Shown in pieces: positions 47,897-57,705 of a DNA stretch of 64,000 bases (positions are counted from its first letter, which is position 1; the number at the start of each line of letters is the position of its first letter). The stretch spans positions 683,772,583 through 683,836,582 of the forward strand of contig NC_081412.1 in the NCBI RefSeq assembly GCF_030272615.1, read 5' to 3'. The notes beneath the pieces are model-generated. The model was not told the DNA's origin and searched no databases. It worked only from the letters and a program-made list of their open reading frames with translations. Position numbers and translations under genes: made by a program. This stretch comes from Cryptomeria japonica (taxonomy: Eukaryota > Streptophyta > Pinopsida > Cupressales > Cupressaceae).

Positions 47897-48971
47897 GAAA
47901 GGGGGAGATTGTTGGTATTTTTGATATGTTGCACTAGTTTTGTCATTGATGTCAACACTTGTTAACACTTGTCAACACCTATCAGCACTGGAGATCTATG
48001 GTTATGTTCACCAGCATGTTCAGTGACTTATGCACAGTCACCAGTATTTGGTTCACCGATAGGTTATATTGTTCACCAGCATTGAGGATGACTTGGAGAT
48101 TACTTGGTTATGTCGAAGACATTGTTTGGACACTTGGTTTTGGTGATTTGGTTATCGGTCTAATTGAGTTTGCATATTTGTTGTTACTAGCAAATAGGTC
48201 TAGGTTATGGACCGGCAAGCATCATCTATTCTAGACTAGCACGACATGTTATAAAGATGATGTGTTATTATTGTAAAGGCATTGAGCTGACATAATGCAT
48301 CGCATATTGATTCATATGTAATTGATTGTATTGTAATATTCTTAGTGAGCCGACCTACACAATTGGTCTTAGGTTTTGGTATAAATGTAAGATCTCATTT
48401 GTGAGATTGATATGGGAATGTAAGAAGGATTGTAATAAGGTATATGTGAATATAAGAAGAGCTATACACGCAGACATCATTTGAAGAATGAAGGAAGGTT
48501 TTTGAGAAGGCAATCAGAGCTTAACTGGTACTGAATCCAACATATGAAGATTCTATTTTGAGCAGTACATTATCATTGGATCTAACCATCCAATTGTAGT
48601 CAGTGTGACTCCCATCTTGTGATTGAGCAGTGAGCTCTAGGTAGTTGCCCTTTTTGCATGTACAGACCCCATATTGTACACACATAGTATCTAGAGTAGT
48701 ATCATCTGATTGTGGGTAAGGTTTCCCACCATATTTTTTCCCCTTACAGGGTTTCCAGGTACAAATATTTGTGTTATGTGTGTGGATGTTATTTGTCTTT
48801 TTGTTTCATGCATTAAACTTTACTGATATTGTAATTAATTGTTAAATTGTCAACCGACATTAAGTTTGATTTACCGATATTATGCATTAAGTTTGGTTAA
48901 GTGTAAATTGGATTGAAATTAATAGACAACCGATTCACACCCCCCCTCTTAGTTTCCTTTGGGTCCTAACA
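47897..48971 (+). repeat. Polypurine tract and 3' LTR of element E
   Basis: The tract gaaagggggagat (47897-47909) abuts the LTR (47910-48971), which begins TGTTGGTATT and ends TCCTAACA. The target duplication GAATC follows. Between pol and the tract (47496-47896) no gene is seen. Confidence 0.9.
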
Positions 48972-50650
48972 GAATCATGGGGGGACGCTTGTACTTTAGG
49001 TTCTTCTCTAAATGGGTCTTGTATTGGTCCCTCACATACTTTTGATATGAGCCAGCTTTTTCAAGGAGCTTGGTTTTGTCAAAGGTTTCATTTCCAAACC
49101 ACTCAATAATTTGGTTTGTCAATTCATCTTTTAACCTTTTTTCTTAGTCATTCCACCTTTTAAAGCAAAAACAAACCTGTTATATTCAAAAATGAACTGA
49201 AGCTACATTTATTAGAGTTCAAGAAATGGATCAAAGGAAAACTATTCTAGCAATAATATGAAATCAAAATAGTGGATTAGGGTTAGTTCACATATGATGT
49301 ACCACCTTTTCTGTATGGTGGGCCTAAACATTTGCAATGCAATGTCACTAAGATGTTTATAGAAAATATCATTTCCTACAAAAAATTCATGGGATCATTA
49401 GTCCAAAATGAGTGATCATAAAGTAATTTACAATTAGACTATATATAATAATAATTTTAACGTACTTGGAACCTTTTGTATCTTTAAGGGAATCATTTCT
49501 TCGTCACTCACCACAAATGTGGCCTGCAATGTTCTCGTACTAGAAATACGAGAAGATCCAGGAAATGATGGTATGCTATTAGCAGTAGTCACCTCTGGTG
49601 CATCCTCATGTGCATCTCTTCCTTCAAAAAATGAATCCACTATGAAATGCCCCCAAGAAATAATGCTTGAAGGGAAATAAACACATAATAGAAGATAGAG
49701 AAAAAGAGGGATCTACCAACAGTGGGCGAGCCAATATGACATGCAGTAGAGGATGTCTACATGCTACGTGTTGCTGACATTGTAGTTGGGAATACAGGTG
49801 GAGCTAACCTCTGTTGAGGTGGCGGTGACATTTGCATAGGAACATTGGCAGCACTTGAAGAATAACACATTAAATATATCAAACATTAAATATATGAAAA
49901 GTGCAAGAAATGTAAACAAGGATGAACCTTTATTATGAACATTGACAATATCAAGTATGATGCATTTTTGGTACTCAAAGTGATAAGACAAGCGATAATC
50001 CAAGAAAATCATCATCACTTGAAGTACCTGCAACACCCTGATCATGGCCACCACTTTTATGAGGGCGCATAAATTGTTGTAAAAACAATGCATACATATT
50101 TTAGTTAATGATATAAAAGAGAATAAAATATAAACCATTATTGAACTTTTGTTATAATTAAAGCTTTCATTATTTCTTACTTGCAAGTTTTATGTCGTCC
50201 AAAAAAATACTTGCACCCTCTCTCATATCTCATCAGTCATAGGATACACGGATGCCAAAGCAATAATCTATTTACTAATTTTTCTAAGAGGCTTTTTTAT
50301 GAATTCCATAGGGTGTGTGGAATTTTTAGGGTCATGATTGCTTAATCTTGTTGAGTCCACATCCCTAGAGAGGTGCTCAGGTACTGTAGCTCCTTTTCCC
50401 TTTCCCCAAACATCCGTTTGTGTCAAGAATATCATTAACAATTACAAAATTAGTGTAAATCACTCAAAAAAAGAACATAATAATGTAACAGTTTGCTTCT
50501 ATCTAATTTGTACAATTACAATGAGGTTTACCTACTTGGTAGAAGTGTCACGACCTACATCCCTATCTGTGCTATGTGATGGATCCATGTCACCCTGTGA
50601 CAAAGAAAAAATATTAAAAACGTCAGCGAAATTAAACCAATAGACTTAGC
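48972..50650 (-). pseudogene. CACTA second protein, middle exons
   Basis: Minus-strand exons read, in order: GDMDPSHSTDRDVGRDTSTK at about 50600-50540, between an ag acceptor and a GTAGGT donor; DVWGKGKGATVPEHLSRDVD with PMEFIKKPLRKISK at about 50420-50200; GTSSDDDFLG near 50010; an exon at 49640-49450 (DAPEVTTANSIPSFPGSSR); and LKDELTNQIIEWFGNETFDK to YKRPPMI at 49150-48977, which copia element E interrupts. Such 'KPLRKI…' and 'EWFGNE' segments resemble the plant Ptta/En/Spm second protein. Exon limits are read by eye, and introns between them are AT-rich. Confidence 0.6.
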
Positions 50651-50701
50651 AAAAAAACTTCATAATAAAATAGTATATTGGATTCATTAATTGGAGGTTG
50701 G

Positions 50702-51604
50702 TTAATTTAAATGGTATATAGTACATACTACCCCCATGATATTAACTTTGTTTGTATCTATACAATTCAAACTGTAATCAATTAGAAGCTCTTCGCCTAC
50801 ACTTATTGATTTTATCACACATACGAATACATGATTTCCCTCACATGCCTCAAATATGCAATTGGGTTGTTTATTAGTTGACCTAGGTCGCATACTATTT
50901 ATAAAACCTCCAATATTCCCTATTTCTTTTGGCCAACCATCAATGTATATAGCCACTCATTTACTTTGATCATTATCTTTCTGTTGTATATAATTTGCTG
51001 ACAGTGCATACCTATGCATACTTTTTTTATATCAAACAATATGCATCCAATTATTGTAGTTATAACAAGGTCGGACAAACTCCACCAATTCAGCAACTTT
51101 TTTGTAATAGACCTTTATGCCGTCCATGGAAAATAGGTTGAAACCATGTAATGATGAAGGTGCTATGTGACATATCCTATCGTTAACACAAAAATAGATG
51201 TTTATTGGAGGAAGTTCCTTGGGTACCCGTTGTTTCTATAGATGTTTGTACCTCAATGGCACCTCAATGTCACCTTTGGTCTCATCATCGTAAGAACATG
51301 ACCCCACTTGAGCAAGGAAAAATTTCATGCGTTTATTGAATTTTCTTCTAATCTTTTGATCTCTTGTTGATCTTCCTATTGTAGACCTACTACATGTCTC
51401 ACTTTCATTTTCTATTCTTGCATTTCCCTCACTCGAGGAAGACACATCTGACAAATACCTATTTGGGGGTACTTGCACTCCATCAAATGAAAGAGTTAAT
51501 TGGTAATGAGAGAGAAATTTTGCAAATGAGGGTAATGTTGATGAAGAACTTGGCCCTAAAGTTGATGTTGGGATTAAAATTTGAATAAGTCCAACTGGGG
51601 CCAC
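50702..51604 (-). pseudogene. SET-domain reading frame within the CACTA element
   Basis: A single minus-strand frame of 301 codons runs from 51604 to 50702 with three in-frame stops (TAG at 51236, two TGA near 51027 and 50957). The N-terminal 120 codons are Ser-rich then basic (RSTRDQKIRRKFNKRMK). The SET domain follows. It starts APSSLHGFNLFSMDGIKV (the 'G-x-G-L-F' type entry), continues NIGGFINSMRPRSTNKQPNC (the N-x(n)-PNC active-site region) and ends SVGEELLIDYSLN (the G-E-E-L-x-x-D-Y motif). SET domains transfer methyl groups from S-adenosylmethionine to lysine. No post-SET cysteines are seen. A GTAGTA donor just after …NIMG would splice it to the next CACTA exon at about 50600. Confidence 0.65.
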
Positions 51605-52565
51605 AAGTGTTGATAACTGTATTAGATTTGCTACTAATGTCGAGGTTTGAAAAACTAAGGAAGTCTATTTTCCAAGTTTTTAAAAAAATAAATTGTTTCT
51701 ATAGGGTGTATTGACTAGTCATACCTATCTATCCATGAGATTATGCAGGATCCTCATCAAAGGGGTTCATGTTCCTACACATGTAATTCAATTATCTTAT
51801 GTTAGCTAAAAATTTCATAGTACACAACATGAACAACATGAACTTTGTAGACAAAAAGAGTATTAAATAATAAAAAGTTGTTGTCATCAAAATCATTGTA
51901 AATTTTTTAAATCCTTACTTGTACTTTATGTAGACTATGCAAGATCCTCAACTAAATGGTTGATGATGTTTGTAGTCAATGACCTGTTCCCACCAAGGGT
52001 GACATCATCACATAGGGACTATACATGAAATCAACATCATCAATTGAGCATCATAAGCATTAATTTGTAAGTTGATAAACAATAAATACATACATATCAT
52101 AAGCATCACATGATGTATCATCATATATGTAATTGAACATCATAATTAGTATCACATATGTGTCATCATAAACATGTAATCCATCACATATGTATCATAA
52201 ATCACCATCCATCACATAGGTAATAAATAATCCACATTCTATAAATAAACACAAAGTTCAAAAAATGTCACATGTATCATCATAAACATGTAATCTATCA
52301 CATATGTATTTTAAATCAACATCCATCACATAGCTAATAAACAATCCAAATTCCATAAATAAACACAAAGTTTGAAAAATATCACATAAATAGTCACTCT
52401 CCCTATCTCCATCTCCATATTAAAAGGTGCATCATGAATTAAATATGTAATGGCATTAGAATTTAAAACATAATGAATTAATTATGTAACCATATAAGTC
52501 AAAAAAAAATCTATCAAGAAATCAATATTAAATAGATAATATACTAATCGTATACCTCATACATT
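51605..52565. other. Non-coding interval of the CACTA element with a 114-bp duplication
   Basis: No motif-bearing frame is seen between the SET frame and the transposase tail. It contains the 114-bp tandem duplication listed separately and much cat-aa-rich low-complexity sequence. Short exons may be hidden here. Confidence 0.35.
52164..52391. repeat. 114-bp tandem duplication
   Basis: catcataaacatgtaat occurs at 52164 and 52278. Both copies continue through ccatcacatag-taata and ccataaataaacacaaagtt-like segments with scattered differences. Confidence 0.65.
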
Positions 52566-52582
52566 TCATTCATCGTCATGAA

Positions 52583-52614
<32 letters not shown>

Positions 52615-54690
52615 CCACCACCATCATCATCATCACCATCACCATCACCATCACCATCACCATCACCATCACCATCACCATCACCATCACCATCACCATC
52701 ACCATCACCATCACCATCACCATCACCATCATCATCATAATCATCATCATCATCATTATCTTCTTCTTCTTCTTCTTCTTCTTCTTCTTCATCATCATCA
52801 AGAAACTTTCGATCATGATCATCATCTACTTCATCTTCTACTTCTTCAGTATCTTCTTCTTCCATCACATTATACTTTATTGACCTTCCTCTTGGATCAT
52901 GTCTAACAACAAATGAACAACCCAATTTATGTGGAACCTCTGAGTAAAATACCTACTCACATTGGCTTGGAAGAATATAGGGCTCATCCACAACTGGTTC
53001 AAATGACCTTATATTAACCATTGTAAAACTATTATCATGTTCAATAACAGTTCTATCGGGATCATTTTTATTCAATCGTAGCCTCTACCATTTGACAATG
53101 AACAAAACTAATTTGAAGTAGTTAAAGTCACACTCAAGTATATCATCCAAAATGCCATAGTATCAATTTTGAGATTGCTGAGGATGTATGTCATTTCTCG
53201 ATGAAATATGTGTCACCTCAAAGACTACAATGATGCCAAAATCACAAGTTTTCTTTGTGTCATCCAACTTTTTGATGCGAAATTTATGACCATTGCAGTA
53301 CATAGTGTTGTGGTGTTTGACCTGCGATATGTCAAACATGTAAAATTTATTGCATTGTGAGTTGATAAACATATGGGTGATTAATAAATTTATACGTACC
53401 TATTTATCTCTTAAACCATATGCTAAATCAATTTCCCTTTCCCTAACATCGGAATCTCCATTACGATGAGCTTCTTTAACCAATGAAGTTTTACCTTCTC
53501 ATGTTAACATGTGACTAGACTGTTGACAACGTTCAATCCACACTGTCATCCAATCAAGATTATTTGTAATATACAAATGTAGTGCATCCCACTCTCGACC
53601 AATAGTACAAAAATAAATAGACGTCTTACAACCGATTTATTTTGAAGATTAAGAATTAATTAACTACAATAACATCTTATAATTACCTCTCACTTTCCAC
53701 AATCTACCTTTCCCTATCAAGTACTACCCTTTGAATTTCTTAATGGGGTTGGGATCCCAAATGCGATCCATATGGATCTTTGCTGCAAACTTAGGAAGAT
53801 ATTCAGAAATGTACACCATAGTCTAGTATACCATATATCCGTCCACCATAGAACCCTCGAGATGTGCTCTTTGTCGAACCAAAGCCTTCAAAAATTTCAA
53901 GTGCCTCTCAACCATCCACATTAACCTAGTGTGTACAGGTCCGCACTATTCAATCTCCTCAACTTGGTGTATGAGGTAGTGTTCTTGTGCATTGAAAACA
54001 GCTGAAGGTAGAGACTTTTGCATTTCACACATTAGATGATGAATTTTTCTCTTCCAATATTTTATATCTTCTTTATGGATTTCTTTACATGACAACCACC
54101 TACAAGATATTTGGGATGCAAAAAAAATATTACATAAGAAGTAAAACAAATCACAAATATAATATCTATACAACGAACTTAACAAATATCACTACTTACC
54201 TCATGTATTTTCCAAGATCATATATGACTTGCTTGACATTATTGTCGAAGTCACCTGGGAGAGATAGAGGTAGAATGTACTGCAACAATTATAAAATTAT
54301 CTTTTTATTTTTTCTAACATAATACAATGAAAAGTACATGCGCAGTACTTAAATACATAGTAAAAACACAAGAACATGAATTACCTTAATGAAGGTATGC
54401 CAATCATGCATTTTCATCCCTGGCCCAAATTCACTTTTCTTTGATATGAGATTGTTTATGTTCACAGCAAATCCTATGGGAAATTGAATTTTTCGTATGA
54501 CTTCTTTTATAGCATTGCTTTGTTGGTTCATTAATAACCAATGAAGCTCACTTATATTAATCTGGTCTCCATGGCTATTTGATTGAATGACATTTATCAT
54601 TGCATGATTGGAATCCTGAATGTCACTACATATTTTGACATTTTTTTCTTTGTCACGCCTTCCATCTGTTGGCATTTCAGTAGAAGGAAA
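52566..54690 (-). pseudogene. TNP2-type CACTA transposase, 5'-truncated
   Basis: Transcription order on the minus strand: an exon at 54675-54360 (PIGFAVNINNLISKKSEF, then GMKMHDWHTFIK with a GTAATT donor); a short exon at about 54282-54201 (YILPLSLPGDFDNNVKQV, donor GTAAGT); and an exon from about 54105 (RWLSCKEIHKEDIKYWKRK, then HLIHQVEEIE-like, CGPVHTRLMWMVERHLKF, GSMVDGYMVY). This is the DUF4218-type region of En/Spm transposases. A DUF4216-like region follows (53163-53372 and to 52925: FKLVLFIVKWWRLRLN, MVNIRSFEP, GCSFVVRHDPRGRS). The protein ends in a Glu/Asp/Gly-Asp tail and a stop at 52566. The catalytic N-terminal half is missing, cut off at about 54693. An in-frame TAG lies near 53949. 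Confidence 0.8.
52570..52795. repeat. Compound microsatellite (atc, caccat and ttc repeats)
   Basis: An atc/tca trinucleotide run (about 52583-52612) is followed by about 16 units of the hexamer accatc (about 52631-52730). More tca units follow, then about ten ttc units (52761-52790). On the minus strand this encodes Asp, Gly-Asp and Glu runs at the C-terminus of the CACTA transposase frame. The plus-strand Ile/Thr frame is a mirror product. Confidence 0.95.
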
Positions 54691-54693
54691 GAT

Positions 54694-55155
54694 TGTTGAT
54701 ATTCATTAAGGATATTGAAGGTTGTTGAAGATTATTGATATAATTGAAAAGGGATGATAACTATCTTTATAACATTATTTTGTCATTGATGTCAAGAAAT
54801 TGATCTTTTTGATTCAGTATGATGTTGCCATATCTTGAGAAGATTGATTTGAAAAAAATTAAGTGGTTGGTAAAAGACACAGAAAGAATGTGATAAGGAA
54901 GAGAAGGAATAAGTTATTCAATGGGAAACTATTACCGAGTTAGACAATGATGAGATCATGATGTTTAGATTGTGTTGATATCCTACATATGTTGTTGATT
55001 GTAAGGTTAATACTATACTATGTCACCGAGCAAAGAACTAGTCGGTAAACCCTAAGAAACCTAGTCGGTAAACCCTAAGGTTATCAATATCAGTTAATGA
55101 AGGTAGAATGTCTACCGAGTAAAGTTTAGTATTTACCGAGTTGCAACCAAGTTAT
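54694..55155 (+). repeat. LTR fragment, probably of the element carrying frame C
   Basis: The fragment starts TGTTGATATTC after a purine-rich aaggaaagat and contains ttttgtcattgatgtcaag, a phrase common near the start of copia LTRs here. The phrases agtcggtaaaccctaag (twice near 55040-55080) and taccgagt resemble the LTR of element A in style. It is cut at 55156 by CACTA sequence. No partner LTR was found in the window, so the assignment to element C rests on position. Confidence 0.45.
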
Positions 55156-55390
55156 CACTAGTACATTCAGATCTGATTTTCGACGGCCATTTATCAGATT
55201 TTCAACGAATTTCCGTCGAAGTGTCGACAAAATCCACTGTCGAAAACTCAGCATCGGATTGGTCAACGATGCCATGCCCGTCGAAAATTCAACAATCCAA
55301 TGGACTCTGCCGATGGTCAAAGAAGTCGTCAGTCGAAAGCTTGGTATTTGTCGTAATTCCGACAATGACCATTTTTATAAAAAAAAGTAA
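55156..55390 (+). mobile_element. Second CACTA terminus with subterminal repeats
   Basis: It starts CACTAGTACATT, identical over 12 bp to the terminus at 12699. A subterminal zone follows full of cgtcgaaa / tttcgacgg motifs, including inverted pairs. It shares atggactctgccgatggt with the other copy and ends cgtaattccgacaatg before an A-run at 55380. The right end is not found. Whether only a terminus or a short deletion derivative is present is open. Confidence 0.6.
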
Positions 55391-55670
55391 TAATTATCAT
55401 CGATATAAAAAAAATAATACCTGAGAAAAGCCCTTTTGGTTTCTAATTTGGCATTATTGTACTTTTCACTTAAGCGATGGGTCCATTTATCATAAAAGTG
55501 TTCTCCCCTTGTCATTTACCTAGGCAGTCCCTTTAAATATTTTATTCTTGTTCACTTTTAATCTGCCTTTTCTAATGTCCGTCAGGCCTTATAAGTATCA
55601 TGCGATTTTTTGTTGATCTGATGGCCTGAGTTGATTCAAAACCTAAAAGTTCTTGAAACTTAGTTTCCAT

Positions 55671-57365
55671 GAAGTAGCGAAAGGTGAAGGTGGACCCGAC
55701 ATATAGGTTTGGACCAAAGCTAAACACCGATCAAGTTTCATCTGATTGGACGGACAGCGTGGTTTCATGAGATCAAGCTGAACATGTTTTAACCTTCGCA
55801 AAGTGGCAAAAGGGTTTGGCGGGTCCTAGAGATAAGTGGTCTTCTTTGGTTAAAGAATGATCGGGTTGGAAAAAGATCAATGGCTTCTCATTGTTTCGTG
55901 GTTGGGAGATGCATGAGCTATACCTTTAGTGAAATAGCGAAAAGGTGGAGGGTCCCGCTAAGAGTGGTAGTAAATGTGGTAACCCCAGTTGGCGATGACA
56001 TGGCAGTGACAAGGCACTGAGTTGGCAGTATGCAATGGGTCCGGGCAAGGTTGTCATAAAAAGAGTAAACAACAAGCAAGTTCTTGAGATCTAACGGCTC
56101 ATGTGAATTTATGAAGATAAGATGCTAGCAAGTTAGTCATTACGAAGTAGCGAAAAGGCTGATGGGCCCAAGGGATAGGCATGGCATGAAGTTAAAAGCA
56201 GATCAGGTCTGTTTTGATCTAACAATTCTTGTTGTTTCATGGCTACAAGCCAAACGAAGAATAATGTTCATGAAGTCGTTAAAGATAGGTGGAAATCACA
56301 TAGAGGAGTGACGTCGCATAACAGTTGTCACTTTTTCTAGAGCTTGGAAAAAGATCAATGGCTTCTCATTGTTTTGTGGCTAAGAGATGCACGATCTATA
56401 CCTTCAGGGAAATAGTGAAAAGGTGGAGGGTCCCACTAAGAGTGGTAGTAAATATGGTAACCCTAGTTCTTGATGAAATGGTGGTGACAAGGCACTGAGT
56501 TGGCAGTATGCAATGGGTCCGGGCAAGGTTGTCATAAAAAGAGTAAACAACGAGCAAGTTCTTGAGATCTAATGGCTCGCGTGAATTCGCGAAGATAAGA
56601 TGCTAGCAAGTTAGTCATTATGAAGTAGTGAAAAGGCCGATGGGCCCAAGGGATAGGCATGGTATGACGTTAAAAGTAGATCAGGTCTATTTTGATCTAA
56701 TGGTTCTCGTGGTTTCATGGCTACAAGCCAAACGAAGAATAATGTTCACGAAGTCACGAAAGATAGGTGGAAATCACATGGAGGAGTGATGTGACATGTG
56801 GTTTAAAAAAGTGGTTGAGGGCTCGCCTAGGTGTAACTGGCAGTTATGTGGGAATAGTAAAAGGGAACACGTGGTGGATTAAGGGTGGAACCAAAAGAAG
56901 TTTCCAGGGCTAATGCTCGACTACCATGTTGCATTTATTAACCGGATAACAAGTGGGGTAAGTAATTCCCAGATAAAGGGCCCACTTAAAAGGCATTCAT
57001 CTCAAGATTGATCCAACACTTCTCGTTGTTTCGTGACCCGAAGATGCTCGCAACTTAACCTCAGCAAAATGGTGAAAACCGTTAGCCGTCAAGATGAGGC
57101 GCGGTTAGTTAAAAGGATTGATGGTCCCGGTTGGAGTTAAAGGCCAGGTGATTTGAGTTTGATCTAACGTTTGGCGCAGCCTCGCGAAGGAAAAGTGCAC
57201 GACTGTTAAACTCTGCAAAGTGGTGAAAAGGAGGTAGGGCCCGACACTTAAGCAAAGAGATTACACGGAGATAAAGGCAATGTAAGTTCTCAAGATCCAA
57301 TAGCCAGCATTGTTTCGCGAAAGAAAAGAGCATGGGTTTTATGTTCTGTGAAGTAGCAAAAGAGC
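55671..57365. repeat. Degenerate array of a GAAGTAGCGAAAAGG motif
   Basis: The motif recurs at about 55671, 55798, 55931, 56154, 56272, 56409, 56622, 56750, 57064, 57214 and 57350, often followed by tggagggtcccgc-like sequence. It is often preceded by gatctaacggttctcgttgtttcg-like sequence. Spacing clusters near 120-135 bp or near 215 bp. The copies are strongly diverged, so this is an old tandem repeat or a set of conserved signals. Confidence 0.65.
55866..56810. repeat. 478-bp tandem duplication
   Basis: ttggaaaaagatcaatggc occurs at 55866 and 56344. The following 450 bp align closely (…gggtccgggcaaggttgtc…, …gctacaagccaaacgaag…) with scattered changes, mostly transitions. The second copy fades near 56800. 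Confidence 0.85.
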
Positions 57366-57705
57366 AAAATAGAGGAAAGACTTAGAGAAATATTGACCCG
57401 TTGGATCCAGTTTTGAATTCAATTTGGTGAATTTAATTCTGAAAAGAAAGCCAAAGCATGTGGAGTTAATTTCTAAAAAATTAAATGCCAACTTGCCCTT
57501 TTCAGTTCGCATCCACTTGATAGCTAAGTATTGTTTCATCGAAGTTTATTGCAGAGCGAATTGTTGCAAAATGATTTTCTTCAGGCGAATAATCAGGTTT
57601 CTTGTGCTTTTCTTGATAACTCTTGGTTTGTTCTCAAATACTGCTGTGTGAATTACTTCATTAGAGGTCTGTCATAGCTTCTAGTGGTATAATTGTTTGA
57701 CCAAA

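Larger units (their letters stand above)
42256..48971 (+). mobile_element. Element E: complete Ty1/copia retrotransposon
   Basis: LTRs lie at 42256-43311 and 47910-48971 and the target duplication GAATC at 42251-42255 and 48972-48976. A primer site, gag, pol in the copia order (protease, integrase, RT, RNase H) and a polypurine tract are all present. The element is 6716 bp long. Pol has several stops and one frameshift against gag, so this copy cannot make its enzymes. It sits in an exon of the CACTA second protein in opposite orientation and is therefore younger than that element. Confidence 0.95.
41000..54693 (-). mobile_element. En/Spm (CACTA) transposon remnant carrying a SET-domain frame
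   Basis: The minus strand shows, in transcription order, a TNP2-type transposase (54690-52566), a SET-domain frame (51604-50702) and exons of a Transposase_24-type second protein (50650-48972, resuming 42255-41000). Copia element E splits the last part. The transposase N-terminus is cut at about 54693, where LTR sequence begins. I could not find either terminal inverted repeat of this copy, so the limits are those of recognisable coding sequence. All parts have stops or frameshifts, so the element is dead as it stands. Confidence 0.75.
55391..57705 (+). other. Leader-like region before frame C
   Basis: About 2.3 kb without a supported gene. Most of it (55671-57365) is a degenerate array of a gaagtagcgaaaagg motif, with a 478-bp tandem duplication inside. 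The last 300 bp (57400-57705) lead into the ATG at 57706. Frames at 57109-57651 show no family motif. Confidence 0.45.

Noticed and set aside
52578-52883. Plus-strand Ile/Thr/Phe frame looking like a membrane protein
   Set aside because: It is the reverse strand of the microsatellite in the transposase tail.
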